A DNA stretch of 64,000 bases from Methylobacterium sp. J-070 (lineage in GTDB: Bacteria > Pseudomonadota > Alphaproteobacteria > Rhizobiales > Beijerinckiaceae). Location of the stretch: positions 1 to 64,000 of the forward strand of contig NZ_JAKSXX010000166.1 in the NCBI RefSeq assembly GCF_022829385.1, read 5' to 3'. The notes beneath the pieces are model-generated. The model was not told the DNA's origin and ran no database searches. It was given only the letters and a program-made list of their open reading frames with translations. The translations under genes and the position numbers were made by a program. This document shows, one piece after another, positions 46,007 to 56,919 of this stretch (within the stretch, counting starts at the first letter, position 1; the number at the start of each line of letters is the position of its first letter).

Positions 46007-46258
46007 TCACCACGCCGGCTCGCGCCGGGGCGGCTCGTTGTACATCGGGACGTTGTGGTTGCGCGGCAGGTAGTCCCGGACGAGGATCGGTGGGGGGACG
46101 ACGGGGACCGACCGCACCCGCACGATGCGGCGCACATGCGGATGACGGGCACCGCGCGTCTCGAAACCGGCGGCTGCCGGCCCGGAGACGAGGGTGAGAC
46201 CGACGAGAAGGGCCGTGCGTGCCGTCAGGGACCACGGCGCTGTGAGACGGTCTGTCAT
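46007..46258 (-). CDS. small secreted hypothetical protein
   Basis: An 83-residue protein with a signal-peptide-like N-terminus (TARTALLVGLTLVSGPAAAG) and a short mature part rich in Arg, Pro and Val that ends LPRNHNVPMYNEPPRREPAW. I do not recognise a family. It lies 30 bp downstream of the beta-barrel gene on the same strand, so it may be co-transcribed with it. The ribosome-binding site is weak; support comes mainly from the clean signal sequence and position. Confidence 0.5.
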   Translation of the reverse strand: MTDRLTAPWSLTARTALLVGLTLVSGPAAAGFETRGARHPHVRRIVRVRSVPVVPPPILVRDYLPRNHNVPMYNEPPRREPAW

Positions 46259-46288
46259 GTCAGGGTCCGGCCGGCGCGGGAAAAAGGA

Positions 46289-47233
46289 TCAGAACTTGAC
46301 GGCCGCGCCACCGCGGATGGTGTTCAACTCGGCGCTGTGGCCGTTGAAGTCCTGGAACCGCACGTACTGATACTCGCCGCGCACCAGGATGTTGGACGTG
46401 ATGGCGTATTCCAGGCCGAAGCCGAGCGCCGCGCCGCCGATGGTCTTGGTCCGGGCGTTGGCGGTCAGCAGGGTCGGGGCGTACGGGACGGTCTGGGCAC
46501 CCTGACCGGCCGGGGTCGAGCGGACGAGCGGGAAGTTCTGATTGAAGCTCGCGTAGCCGTGATTGTAGACCGCCGCGGGCAGGCCGGTGGTCAGAGACTG
46601 GTTCGCCGTGTAGGTGGTGGCGCTGTAGCCGTAATTCTGGACCGCCACGGTGTCGTTGATCGTCGCGCGACCGATCGCGGCACCGGCGGTGACGTACGGA
46701 AGCAGGTTGCCGAACGCGTAGCCGGCCCGGGCTCTGATGCTGCCGTAATCGTCGATCCGCGTGTTTGACGAACCGCTCAGGCTCACCACCTCGGAGTTGC
46801 CTGCGGCGGTCGTCAAAATGCGGTTGATGCTGTTGGTCGACCAGCTGTTCTGAGTCGTGTGCGTGTAGTCGGCCTCGACGCCGAGGACGATATCGTCGAA
46901 CTGGACATTGTACCCGGCAAAGGCACCGAAGCTTGCGTCGTGCGTGCGGGTACCGGGAAGCGACAGGAATTTCGAGACGCTGAACTCGTTCTCGATATCC
47001 CGGTAGCTGAAGTAGTTCGCGAGCGAGGATTGCATCGCGTCGCGTTGCGACAGGCCGCCGGACGTGTAGCCGCCGTGGCCGCCGACATACACGCCGCTCC
47101 AGTCGACCGTCGGGGTGGGGAGCGGATCGTAGTCGGCGCCGCGCAGGTAATCGTAGTCCAGGTCGGCGGCCCGCGCGGTGTTGGCGCCGCAGAAGCCGAG
47201 GAGGGCCAAGATCGGGAAGGTGACGGTACGCAT
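46289..47233 (-). CDS. outer-membrane beta-barrel protein (Omp25/OmpA-like barrel)
   Basis: An outer-membrane protein of 314 residues. The signal peptide is MRTVTFPILALLGFCGANTARAA without its last residues, followed by a short acidic linker and the alphaproteobacterial barrel start WSGVYVGGHGGYTSGG. Alternating strands follow (FGAFAGYNVQFDDIVLGVEA; GSIRARAGYAFGNLLPYVTA; GFGLEYAITSNILVRGEYQY) and the C-terminus is RGGAAVKF with terminal Phe. Large polar loops separate the strands. The ATG at 47233 fits the signal sequence. It is about 260 bp downstream of another barrel gene on the same strand. Confidence 0.85.
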   Translation of the reverse strand: MRTVTFPILALLGFCGANTARAADLDYDYLRGADYDPLPTPTVDWSGVYVGGHGGYTSGGLSQRDAMQSSLANYFSYRDIENEFSVSKFLSLPGTRTHDASFGAFAGYNVQFDDIVLGVEADYTHTTQNSWSTNSINRILTTAAGNSEVVSLSGSSNTRIDDYGSIRARAGYAFGNLLPYVTAGAAIGRATINDTVAVQNYGYSATTYTANQSLTTGLPAAVYNHGYASFNQNFPLVRSTPAGQGAQTVPYAPTLLTANARTKTIGGAALGFGLEYAITSNILVRGEYQYVRFQDFNGHSAELNTIRGGAAVKF

Positions 47234-47434
47234 CGGGATCGTCCTGGCACTGAGAAGCGGACGGCGGATCAAGCCTCGCTACAGTGATGGACCAGTAACC
47301 TTAATTGTCCGTTGCTGAAGGGCCATTTCCGCATTCCGGCCGCAACATTCCGGTTTCGGTGCGGATATTCCGGCAGGAAGACTGCTCTACGCCGCGCGTC
47401 CGGCAGCCCCGGAACGGGTCCACCGGAACGCGAA

Positions 47435-47459
47435 ACGGCGCGGAGAAACTCCGCGCCGT
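47435..47459 (-). terminator. terminator of the second beta-barrel gene
   Basis: ACGGCGCGGAG and CTCCGCGCCGT form a perfect 11-bp stem with a 3-nt loop, 33 bases after the stop codon at 47492 on the minus strand. It is followed on that strand by TTTCG. A good intrinsic terminator candidate separating the two barrel genes. Confidence 0.75.
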
Positions 47460-47491
47460 CAGCCTCCGGGGTTGAACCCGATGGGTTTCGA

Positions 47492-48481
47492 TCAGTACTT
47501 GCGCACCAGCGGGCCGGGGACCGGCTCGGGCATCAGCGGCGGCAGCGGGGCCGCGATCACGCCGCCGAGGTAGTAGCGCAGGCCGATCTTCACGTCGTGC
47601 GCCTCGATGTCCTTCACCTTGATCGCCTGCAGCGTCCCGGTGCAGCACGGCACGTAGCCGGTGCCGGTCTCGGCCTTGCCGAGGTTCAGGTAGCGGTAGG
47701 CCAGCTCGATCTTCAGCGCGTCGGTCACGTTGTAGGCGAGACCGGCATGGAGCGCCCAGGCGAAGCTGCCGCTGCTCTTGTCCTTGTAGAACTTGCTGCC
47801 GCTGTTGGTGTTGTAGACCGGGTTGCCGTTGGCGTCGTAGACGGGCGCGTAGTTGTAGGAGGGCGCGCCGCAGCCGCAGCCGTAGTTCGGGTTGCCGTAA
47901 TCGTAGCCGTAGGTCGGGCTGGTGAACTGCTGATTGGTCGAGAAGGACGAGATGTGGTTGAAGGCGTAGCCGACGCCGCCGCCGATGAACGGCGTGATGC
48001 CGTACCACGTGCCGAGGTCGAAATACGCGTTGGCCAGCACCACCGCGGAGTCGAACTGGCCGCTCGACTTGTTGACCCCGTACGAGCCGAGGCCGTTGTC
48101 GAAGTCGGGACCGCGATAGTACTCGCTGCCGCGCAGGCCGGTGGAGTAGCGGTACTCACCGGTGATGTCGCCGCGGAAGAAGGGGGTGAACTGGTAGCCG
48201 ACACCGACGCCCGCGAAGCCGCCGCCGCCCACGACGTTCCCGAAGGAGCGGTTGGCGTCCGGGTAACCGGTGTAGTCGTACGCCTCGCTGAACTTCGGAC
48301 GGGTGTAGACGCTGGCGCCGACGTCGCCGCGCAGATACCAGCCGCCGCCGACCTCGATCGGGGGGGGCGGGGGCGGAGGGGGCGGCGGCAGCAGATCTGC
48401 GGCGGCGGCGAGGCAGGGCGCGCCGACGCTCGCCACGAGCGTCAGGCTACGCACCAAAGCGTTCAGCTTCGAGCGGGCCAT
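47492..48481 (-). CDS. outer-membrane beta-barrel protein with poly-proline linker
   Basis: An outer-membrane protein of 329 residues. The signal peptide (LVRSLTLVASVGAPCLAAAA) leads into DLLPPPPPPPPPPIEVGGGW, a run of ten prolines, then the barrel start GWYLRGDVGASVYTRP. A cysteine-containing loop (NPNYGCGCGAPSYNYAP) and another (GYVPCCTGTLQ) are notable for such proteins. Barrel strands YNVTDALKIELAYRYLNLG and DVKIGLRYYLGG close it. AAGGAAA precedes the ATG at 48481. A long AT-rich leader with palindromes lies upstream. It is related in type to the following barrel gene but not closely similar. Confidence 0.85.
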   Translation of the reverse strand: MARSKLNALVRSLTLVASVGAPCLAAAADLLPPPPPPPPPPIEVGGGWYLRGDVGASVYTRPKFSEAYDYTGYPDANRSFGNVVGGGGFAGVGVGYQFTPFFRGDITGEYRYSTGLRGSEYYRGPDFDNGLGSYGVNKSSGQFDSAVVLANAYFDLGTWYGITPFIGGGVGYAFNHISSFSTNQQFTSPTYGYDYGNPNYGCGCGAPSYNYAPVYDANGNPVYNTNSGSKFYKDKSSGSFAWALHAGLAYNVTDALKIELAYRYLNLGKAETGTGYVPCCTGTLQAIKVKDIEAHDVKIGLRYYLGGVIAAPLPPLMPEPVPGPLVRKY

Positions 48482-48842
48482 AGGATTTCCTTTTGGACTC
48501 GTGAGCCGGACACGCCACGTGCGGGCTCGGGGGTACATGGTGAAGAATGGATGGAAGGTCTTAAATCCGACTTAACGTTAAATGTTATGCTTGCGCGTTT
48601 TCCGATTGACCGCAGAGACTGGCAAATAGCAAATATTTGCTTGTTTCCGTCGAACCGTGTTGTCACATTCCGGCACAACAACAGCAACGCGGGAGGCGCC
48701 TGCATGGACGGCCGGATCTCCACCCCGCCGACGGCCGGGCGCGGCGCGGCGGCATGAGGCGGATGCGGGCCATCCGGTCGTCCGGGATCATCGTGCGCGC
48801 ACGGGGCCTCGGTCCGCCGGATGGATCGGGCTGAGGTTCCCG
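48482..48842. promoter_or_regulatory. AT-rich divergent regulatory region with two palindromes
   Basis: This 361-bp region between the divergent barrel and MmcQ-like genes is strongly AT-rich at 48540-48680, unlike anything nearby. TTAACGTTAA (48572-48581) and AGCAAATATTTGCT (48628-48641) are perfect palindromes suitable as operators of the barrel gene. No gene is visible. Confidence 0.55.
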
Positions 48843-49184
48843 GTGCTCCCCGAGGACGTGCGCATCCTGGCGCTGATGCTGCCCGAGACGGTGGCGGGCG
48901 CCCACAGCGGCAACCCGGATTTCCGCGTCGGCGGCCGGGTGCTGGCGACCCTGTGGGTCGAGGAGGCGCGCGTGGTGCTGCGCCTCACGCCGGAGGATCA
49001 GGCGGCCCTGTGCGAGGCCGAGCCGGACCTGTTCACGCCCCTCGACGGGGCCTGGGGCCGGCGCGGCTGGACGAACCTCGACCTCGACAAGTGCGCGGAG
49101 GAGACCCTGCGGACCGCCCTGCTGGCGGCGTGGCGGACGACCGCGCCGCCGGAGCTGCGCGGCGCCTACGACGACAGGGCCTGA
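48843..49184 (+). CDS. MmcQ/YjbR family protein
   Basis: A small cytosolic protein of 113 residues in the MmcQ/YjbR fold family, thought to bind DNA or nucleotides. Family blocks are ILALMLPETVAGAHSGNPDF, RVGGRVLATLW, RLTPEDQAALCEAEPDLF and GRRGWTNLDLDKCAEETLRT followed by LLAAWRTTAPP. The start is GTG at 48843 with GAGG seven bases upstream; longer upstream reading has no family similarity. It is convergent with glmM. Function is not established. Confidence 0.8.
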   Translation: MLPEDVRILALMLPETVAGAHSGNPDFRVGGRVLATLWVEEARVVLRLTPEDQAALCEAEPDLFTPLDGAWGRRGWTNLDLDKCAEETLRTALLAAWRTTAPPELRGAYDDRA

Positions 49185-49282
49185 GCCCGCTCGCCGGGGG
49201 GCTGCGCGCCCCGGACCGCCTCAAGGTGTGGCGCGGGGCGTCCTCGAAAAGGCGCGCCCGCAGGCCGTCGGGGAGCCCGGCT

Positions 49283-50626
49283 TCAGGCCGCGGCTCGGGT
49301 CACCGCGTCGACGACGTCGTCCACCACCGCGTTGACGAGGCCGCGATCGTCGCCCTCGGCCATCACGCGGATCACCGGCTCGGTGCCGGACGGGCGGATC
49401 ACCAGGCGGCCGGCATTGCCCAGCCGCTGGCGGGCGTGCTCGATGGCGCTGACGACGCTGTCCTGGCGGAGCGGCTCGCCGGTCCGGTAGCGGACGTTCT
49501 TGAGGATCTGCGGCAGCGGGTCGAAGCAGTGGCAGACCTCGCTCACCGGCCGCTCCTGGCGCTGCACCACGCTCAGGAGCTGGAGCGCCGCCACGAGGCC
49601 GTCGCCCGTGGTGGTGTAGTCCGACATGATGATGTGGCCGGACTGCTCGCCGCCGAGGTTGTAGCCGTGCTCGCGCATGTGCTCGAGGACGTAGCGGTCG
49701 CCCACCGCCGTGCGGGCCAGCGTCAGGCCGAGGCCGCCGAGATAGCGCTCCAGGCCGAGATTGGACATGATCGTGGCGACCAGTCCCGGCTGGGTGAGGC
49801 GCTCGTCCTCCTGCCAGGAGCGCGCCACCACCGCCATGAGCTGGTCGCCGTCGACCACGTGGCCCTTCTCGTCGACGATCAGCACCCGGTCGGCGTCGCC
49901 GTCCAGCGCGATGCCGATATCGGCCCGGCGCTCGCGCACCTTGGCGACCAGGGCCGCCGGGGCGGTGGAGCCGACGTCGCGGTTGATGTTGAACCCGTCC
50001 GGCTCGGTGCCGATGGCGATCACCTCGGCGCCGAGTTCCCACAGGGTCTCGGGGGCGACCTTGTAGGCGGCGCCGTTGGCGCAGTCGACGACGACCCGCA
50101 GGCCGTCGAGGGTCACGTGCCGCGGCAGGGTGCGCTTGGCGAACTCGATGTAGCGGGCATGCACGCTCTCGATGCGCTTGGCCCGGCCGAGGTCGTTCGA
50201 CGCGGACAGGCGCTTGTGCATGTCGGCGTCGATCAGGCCCTCGATCTCGTGCTCGATCGCGTCGTTGAGCTTGAAGCCGTCGGGCCCGAACAGCTTGATG
50301 CCGTTGTCCTCGAACGGGTTGTGCGAGGCCGAGATCATCACGCCGAGATCGGCCCGCATGGAGCGGGTGAGCATCGCCACGGCGGGCGTCGGCACCGGGC
50401 CGAGCAGCAGCACGTCCATGCCCACCGAGGTGAAGCCCGCCACCAGGGCGGTCTCGATCATGTAGCCGGACAGCCGCGTGTCCTTGCCGATCACCACCCG
50501 GTGGCGGTGGTCGCCGCGCTGGAACACGAGGCCGGCGGCCTGCCCGACCTTGAGGGCGAGTTCGGGGGTGATCACCCCGTTGGCCCGGCCGCGGATGCCG
50601 TCGGTTCCGAAATACTTGCGCGCCAT
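49283..50626 (-). CDS. glmM: phosphoglucosamine mutase
   Basis: A cytosolic alpha-D-phosphohexomutase of 447 residues converting glucosamine-6-phosphate to glucosamine-1-phosphate for UDP-GlcNAc synthesis. It starts [14 protein letters not shown], has the phosphoserine loop [19 protein letters not shown] (S101), the magnesium loop [13 protein letters not shown], the sugar-binding loop [20 protein letters not shown] and the phosphate-binding loop [17 protein letters not shown]. Length is normal. In many alphaproteobacteria glmM directly follows ftsH; here a TauE-type gene and a terminator intervene. Confidence 0.97.
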   Translation of the reverse strand: MARKYFGTDGIRGRANGVITPELALKVGQAAGLVFQRGDHRHRVVIGKDTRLSGYMIETALVAGFTSVGMDVLLLGPVPTPAVAMLTRSMRADLGVMISASHNPFEDNGIKLFGPDGFKLNDAIEHEIEGLIDADMHKRLSASNDLGRAKRIESVHARYIEFAKRTLPRHVTLDGLRVVVDCANGAAYKVAPETLWELGAEVIAIGTEPDGFNINRDVGSTAPAALVAKVRERRADIGIALDGDADRVLIVDEKGHVVDGDQLMAVVARSWQEDERLTQPGLVATIMSNLGLERYLGGLGLTLARTAVGDRYVLEHMREHGYNLGGEQSGHIIMSDYTTTGDGLVAALQLLSVVQRQERPVSEVCHCFDPLPQILKNVRYRTGEPLRQDSVVSAIEHARQRLGNAGRLVIRPSGTEPVIRVMAEGDDRGLVNAVVDDVVDAVTRAAA

Positions 50627-50705
50627 GACGTCTCCGATGCCGGGCCGCGGACCCGCTACAGCCTAGCAGAGAACCGGTTAGCAGATTGTCGAACCCGCCG
50701 GATGC

Positions 50706-51518
50706 TCACGGGCCGGCAGGATGGATCGGGTGCTCCGTGACAAAGGCGGTCGAAATGGGGCGTCCGGCGCGTTCCAGGAGCCGCGGCACCGCGGCCGAGA
50801 CCAGCGCGAGGCCCGAGAGGGTCAGGAGGCCGAGGACGAGCCGGCGGAACGCCGCCTCGCTGACGCCCAGGTAGATCCGGGCGCCGAGGAAGGTCGGGAC
50901 CAGCATCGCCGGCAGCACCACCGCCAGCATCGGCAGCGCGGCCCGGGTGACGAGCCCGGAGGCGAGATAGGTCACCATGGTCACGCTGAGCATCGCGAGG
51001 TTGAAGTTCTGGATCACCGACCGCTGCACGTCGCGCTCGTAGCGGCGCAGGGTGCACCAGAGGGTCGGCAGCACGCCGGTGAAGCCGCCGAGCCCGCCCA
51101 TCAGGCCGCCGCCGAGTCCCACCGCGGCATCGGCGAGACGGCCTCCGGCCGTGATCCGCGGCAGGTTCCGGGCGAACAGCATGGCCGGGCACCAGACCAT
51201 CAGCAGGAGGCCGAGGAGCGCCTTGAACGCGTCGGCGTCGAGCCGCGGCAGCAGGAGGATGCCGAGGGGGATGCCGGCGAGGCCGCCGAGCACGAAGGGC
51301 GCGAGGCGCGCCGGCTCGAACCCGCGCCGGACCGAGACCACCGCGACGAGCTGGCCCGTGAAGGCCCCGGAGACGGCCAGCACGGCCGCGAGCTGCGGAT
51401 CGAGCACCCAGGCCCAGAACGACAGGGAGACGAGCCCGAAGGCGAAGCCCGACAGACCCTGCACGAAGCCGGCGACGACGGCGCCGAGGGCGACGACGAG
51501 ATAGGTCGAGACCGGCAT
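50706..51518 (-). CDS. TauE/SafE-family anion permease
   Basis: An inner-membrane protein of 270 residues with about eight hydrophobic helices. The TauE/SafE pattern is visible as GAVVAGFVQGLSGFAFGLVS near the N-terminus and, as the second internal repeat, LGGGLMGGLGGFTGVLPTLW. The family includes putative sulfite/organosulfonate exporters. The ATG at 51518 gives MPVSTYLVVALG directly before the first helix. It lies between ftsH and glmM on the same strand with a terminator upstream, so it probably has its own promoter. The substrate is not determined. Confidence 0.85.
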   Translation of the reverse strand: MPVSTYLVVALGAVVAGFVQGLSGFAFGLVSLSFWAWVLDPQLAAVLAVSGAFTGQLVAVVSVRRGFEPARLAPFVLGGLAGIPLGILLLPRLDADAFKALLGLLLMVWCPAMLFARNLPRITAGGRLADAAVGLGGGLMGGLGGFTGVLPTLWCTLRRYERDVQRSVIQNFNLAMLSVTMVTYLASGLVTRAALPMLAVVLPAMLVPTFLGARIYLGVSEAAFRRLVLGLLTLSGLALVSAAVPRLLERAGRPISTAFVTEHPIHPAGP

Positions 51519-51651
51519 CGGGGCTTTTGGGTGCGCTGCGGCGATGGACCCTGTGTTTCCGATTCGGGCCGGCAGGCCGAGGTTCCGGCCGAGCTGCCGG
51601 CATCGGTTTGCCGACAGGGAGACAGGTTTGTCACAGGAGGCGCGACGCACG

Positions 51652-51680
51652 CCCTCCCCCTCTGCCGGGGAGGGGGAGCC
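51652..51680. repeat. single REP-like hairpin (half element)
   Basis: CCCTCCCCCTCTGCCGGGGAGGGGG forms one hairpin of the type that caps the REPIN-like elements at 4450, 7632 and 25241. No second hairpin follows within 200 bp, so this is a solitary unit or a decayed half element in the gap between ftsH and the TauE-type gene. Confidence 0.55.
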
Positions 51681-51727
51681 ACGTCGAACCCTGCAAATAG
51701 TATCGAGGCCTTTCGCGCATCCACCCA

Positions 51728-51755
51728 CGAAAAAGGGCGCCTCGCGGCGCCCTTC
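51728..51755 (-). terminator. rho-independent terminator of ftsH
   Basis: On the minus strand AAGGGCGCC-GCGA-GGCGCCCTT forms a 9-bp stem directly followed by TTTTT (plus-strand A-run near 51730), about 20 bases after the ftsH stop codon. A classic intrinsic terminator. Confidence 0.9.
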
Positions 51756-51774
51756 TCATCGCATCGACCCGGGC

Positions 51775-53693
<1,919 letters not shown>

Positions 53694-53697
<4 letters not shown>

Positions 53698-54836
53698 CGA
53701 TCAATCCCTGGCGTGTGCGACCCCCTGACGGACGCGTCGCTCGGCTCGTCCGGTCCATCCGTGCACACCTCGCCAATGTAAGCGGGGGGCCCTGCCTTGC
53801 CAAGTAATCGACGGCCCCCTGCGGCGAGGCGAGCATCCGCCGGCTGCCGCCGCGGCGGCGCCGGGGCGAAACTGACCCTGGCTGCGGCGTCGGTCGCCAC
53901 CAGCATGCCGGCCAGCGTGCGCCGGATCGGCCGCCCCGTCCGCAGGGCCGGCAGCAGTGATTCGATCACCAGCGCCTCGAGCCGCTCCAGCCGACGCGGC
54001 GCGGCACCGGCCCGCGCCAGGGCGCGGTCGACGCAGCGCAGGGCCACGGCGTCCGGCAGGGCCGCGAGGGCACCGCCGTCGAGACGCAGGCCCCCGCCCC
54101 GCCCCGGCCCGGGCAGCAGCGCGGCCTCCAGGGCGTGCTCAGCGGCGGCCGCGAGCGCGGCCTCGTCGCGGGCCGCGCGCTCGGCGAGCCGCGCGAGGCG
54201 CGCGGGGGTCAGGCCCTCGCGCTCCAGGGCCGGCCAGGCCGCGCGCAGGCGGCCGCGGGCGAAGCGCGGGTCGGCGTTGCTGGGGTCGCGCAGGTACGGG
54301 ATGCCGCGGGCCTCGCACCAGGCCGTCAGGATCGCCTTCGGCAGGTGCAGGAACGGCCGTCCGAGCACGATCCCGGGGGCGAGCACCCGCTCGGCCCGCA
54401 TGCCGGCGAGCCCCGCGGTGCCGCTCCCGGCGGCGAGGCGCATCAGCACCGTCTCGGCCTGGTCGTCCCGGGTGTGCCCGGTGAGCACGAGGCCGGCGCC
54501 GATCGCCTCGGCGTGGGCGCAGAGCAGCGCGTAGCGGGCGGTGCGGGCGGCCTCCTGCAGGCCGCGGCCCGGCTTCGATCCCACCCAGCGTAGGGTCGCG
54601 TGCGGCAGGCCGAGGCGTGCGGCGGCGCGCCCGACGGCATCCGCCTCGGCGCCGGAGCCCGGCCGCAGGCCGTGATCGACGGTGGCGACCTGCGCCGTGC
54701 CGCCGAGGGCCGCGGCGGCCTGCATCAGGGCGCTCGAATCGGGACCGCCCGAGACGGCGAGCAGCACGGGGCCGGCGGAGCGGCCGAGCCAGGGGGCGAG
54801 GATAGGCAGGACCGGATCGTCCGGCGGCCCCGTCAT
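53694..54836 (-). CDS. tilS: tRNA(Ile)-lysidine synthase
   Basis: An N-type ATP pyrophosphatase of 380 residues that converts the wobble cytidine of tRNA-Ile(CAU) to lysidine. The PP-loop [14 protein letters not shown] is at about residues 29-42. The family blocks [40 protein letters not shown] and [20 protein letters not shown] follow. The ATG at 54836 is chosen because it precedes the domain by the usual distance; a longer in-frame extension is Ala/Arg-rich. Its stop overlaps the ftsH start, and it follows cpoB by 70 bp, the conserved alphaproteobacterial order pal-cpoB-tilS-ftsH. Confidence 0.93.
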
Positions 54837-54906
54837 GGCGTCGAGGGGCCCGCGGCCCTCCGCGGGTCCGGCGCGAAGCGCCGGGACTCCGGATCGTCCG
54901 GTCCGC

Positions 54907-55914
54907 TCAAGCGGCGCAGCGGGCGCGCTTCTGTTCGCGCGCCACGCCCTGGCGGACGCCCGCGCCGGCATTCGGGAACTTCCGGTCGAGTTCGGCGAGC
55001 GTGGCGCAGGCCTGCTCGCGGGCGCCCAGCGCGTTGAGGGTGACGCCGAGCTTCAGCATGGCGTCGGGCGCCTGGGCGGAGCGCGCGTAGTCGGTGGAGA
55101 CCTTCAGGAACTGCTCGGCGGCCTCGCGGTTGCGGCCGCGGGCGAGGTAGCTCTCGCCCAGCCAGTAGGTCGCGCCGGCGACCCGGTTGTCGCGGGGATG
55201 CGACTGGATGAACTGGCGCAGGCCCATCTCGGCCTGCTCGTACTGCTTACCGCGGACCAGCTCCACGGCGGCGTCGTAATCCGCCGCGGGGTCGCCGGTC
55301 CGGGTGGCGGCGACGCTCTCGGACGGGCGCGCCGCCGGGATCGCCCCGGTTCGCGCCGGCGGCCGCAGGTCCACCGGCTCGTCGTAGCCGGGCGCGCCGG
55401 CATCCGCGTCCTCGTCGTCGATCGCGCCCCGGGGCAGGGTCTGCGGCCGGGCAGCGGCCTCGGCGGCGTCCCCGGCCTCGCCGGGGGGCACCGCCTCCCG
55501 GGGCGGCAGGGGCGCGGAGGGCTGCGTGCTGCCGAGCTGCATCGGCGCGCCGGGGGCGCCGGGGGCCTGCGACGGATCGAAGGCATCGCCGCGCTTGCCG
55601 GGGCGCCCGGCACCCGGATTGCCGCCGTTGACGGTGCCGGCCGGGCCCGGGGACGGAGCGGCCGAGGGCTTGCCGCCCTTGCCCTCGTTCAGCCGGAACT
55701 CGACGTCCTCCTGGAACTTGCGCAGCTGCTCCTTGAGCTGGCGGTTCTCGTACTGGAGGGTCTCGATCTGCCCGGCCATCGTCCGGGACTGGTTCTCGAG
55801 GCGCCCGAGGCGCACCACCAGTTCGGAGGCGTCCTGCGCGGCGGCCGGAGTGCCGAGGAGCGCGACGCCGAGGGCGGTGGCGAGCGCGAAGCGGGTGCGA
55901 AGGCGGGCGGTCAT
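54907..55914 (-). CDS. cpoB: Tol-Pal system coordinator CpoB (YbgF)
   Basis: A periplasmic protein of 335 residues. The signal peptide ends at TPAAAQDASE, followed by a coiled coil (LVVRLGRLENQSRTMAGQIE then TLQYENRQLKEQLRKFQEDV) that trimerises. A Pro/Gly-rich variable linker of about 130 residues leads to C-terminal TPR repeats: DYDAAVELVRGKQYEQAEMG, LRQFIQSHPRDNRVAGATYW and AEQFLKVSTDYARSAQAPDA. This is the standard CpoB/YbgF layout. It coordinates outer-membrane constriction with septal peptidoglycan synthesis. It lies 170 bp after pal, with a hairpin between. Confidence 0.92.
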   Translation of the reverse strand: MTARLRTRFALATALGVALLGTPAAAQDASELVVRLGRLENQSRTMAGQIETLQYENRQLKEQLRKFQEDVEFRLNEGKGGKPSAAPSPGPAGTVNGGNPGAGRPGKRGDAFDPSQAPGAPGAPMQLGSTQPSAPLPPREAVPPGEAGDAAEAAARPQTLPRGAIDDEDADAGAPGYDEPVDLRPPARTGAIPAARPSESVAATRTGDPAADYDAAVELVRGKQYEQAEMGLRQFIQSHPRDNRVAGATYWLGESYLARGRNREAAEQFLKVSTDYARSAQAPDAMLKLGVTLNALGAREQACATLAELDRKFPNAGAGVRQGVAREQKRARCAA

Positions 55915-56015
55915 GAGGCGGCTGCGATCCGGTGTCGGCGCGAGGCCCTATCAGATGCGCCGATCAGCGGCAAAACTGCGGCGCGGTTCGCTCGGCCGGC
56001 TGCCCGGACCCGGCA

Positions 56016-56044
56016 CGCCCCGCCCCTGCGGAGGGGAAGGGGCG
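56016..56044. repeat. GC-rich hairpin between pal and cpoB
   Basis: CGCCCCGCCCCT and AGGGGAAGGGGCG pair with one bulge around GCGG. It resembles a single capping hairpin of the dispersed REPIN-like elements and may set the relative expression of pal and cpoB. Confidence 0.5.
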
Positions 56045-56084
56045 CGGAGCCCGATGCGCGTGCCCTTCGACGGACGGGAGGCCG

Positions 56085-56579
56085 TTACGCCCCGGCGCCG
56101 CGATCGAGGACGATCACCGCCCGGCGGTTCTGCGACCAGCAGGAGATGTCGTTGCACACGGCCACCGGCCGCTCCTTGCCGTACGAGACGGTGCGCATCC
56201 GGCCCGCCGTGATGCCGCGGGTGGCGAGGTAGTCGTTCACCGCCTGGGCCCGGCGGGCGCCGAGGGAGAAGTTGTACTCGCGGGTGCCGCGCTCGTCGGC
56301 ATGGCCCTCGATGATGAAGGTGTAGCGCGGATAGCGCTGCAGCCATGCGGCCTGCTTGTCGAGGGTCGCCGTCGCGGTGGGCGTCAGGTCGGTGGAGTCC
56401 GACTCGAAGAAGACCCGGTCGCCGATATTGACGACGAAGTCCTGGGCGCTGCCGGGGGTCGCGGCGCCGGCTCCGAACGCGGAGGCGTCGGCGAGGTCCT
56501 TGTCGTTGCTGCAGGCGCCGAGGCCGACGGCGGCGACGAGGGCGAGGCCGAGGGCGGCGGCGCGGAAGGGATGGGGCAT
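56085..56579 (-). CDS. pal: peptidoglycan-associated lipoprotein Pal
   Basis: An outer-membrane lipoprotein of 164 residues linking the outer membrane to peptidoglycan and to TolB. A signal peptide with lipobox VGLGACSNDKD gives the lipid-modified cysteine. The OmpA-like domain shows VNIGDRVFFESDSTDLTPTA, the peptidoglycan-binding IEGHADERGTREYNFSLGAR with the conserved Asp and Arg, and TVSYGKERPVAVCNDISCWS at the end. Unlike many relatives there is a pair of cysteines in that last block. tolB and tolQRA are not upstream: the next gene is divergent. Confidence 0.95.
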   Translation of the reverse strand: MPHPFRAAALGLALVAAVGLGACSNDKDLADASAFGAGAATPGSAQDFVVNIGDRVFFESDSTDLTPTATATLDKQAAWLQRYPRYTFIIEGHADERGTREYNFSLGARRAQAVNDYLATRGITAGRMRTVSYGKERPVAVCNDISCWSQNRRAVIVLDRGAGA

Positions 56580-56919
56580 GATCTTGAAAACTCCTCGCGC
56601 GGTGCCGAAGGCCGGCTGCGGGTCTTCGAGGCGGGTCCGCGAACTCCTGAACGCCGTCTGTAGGCGCGGATGGTTAAGCGACGGTTCCGCCGGGCGGTGC
56701 CGGGGCGTGGTGGCGGCCCGCCCTGGTCGATGGCGTGTGCTGTCGCACTCTGAATGCGGCGGCGGCGGGGCAGGGGCGGCCGGAGCGGCGATTTCGGCGA
56801 CGCGGGTTGCGGCGCGGTCACACGGCCGCCCTGGGCGCGGTAACCGGTCGGGACGGATTTTAACGGTTCCTCAACCCTGACGACTTGTCATTCGCGGGCC
56901 GAAAGCCCGGATCCCCGTC
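56580..56919. other. divergent gap between pal and the response regulator
   Basis: A 340-bp gap expected to contain the pal promoter and the response-regulator promoter. It is GC-rich, shows no tolB remnant in any frame that I can recognise, and no obvious operator or RNA element. Confidence 0.4.
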
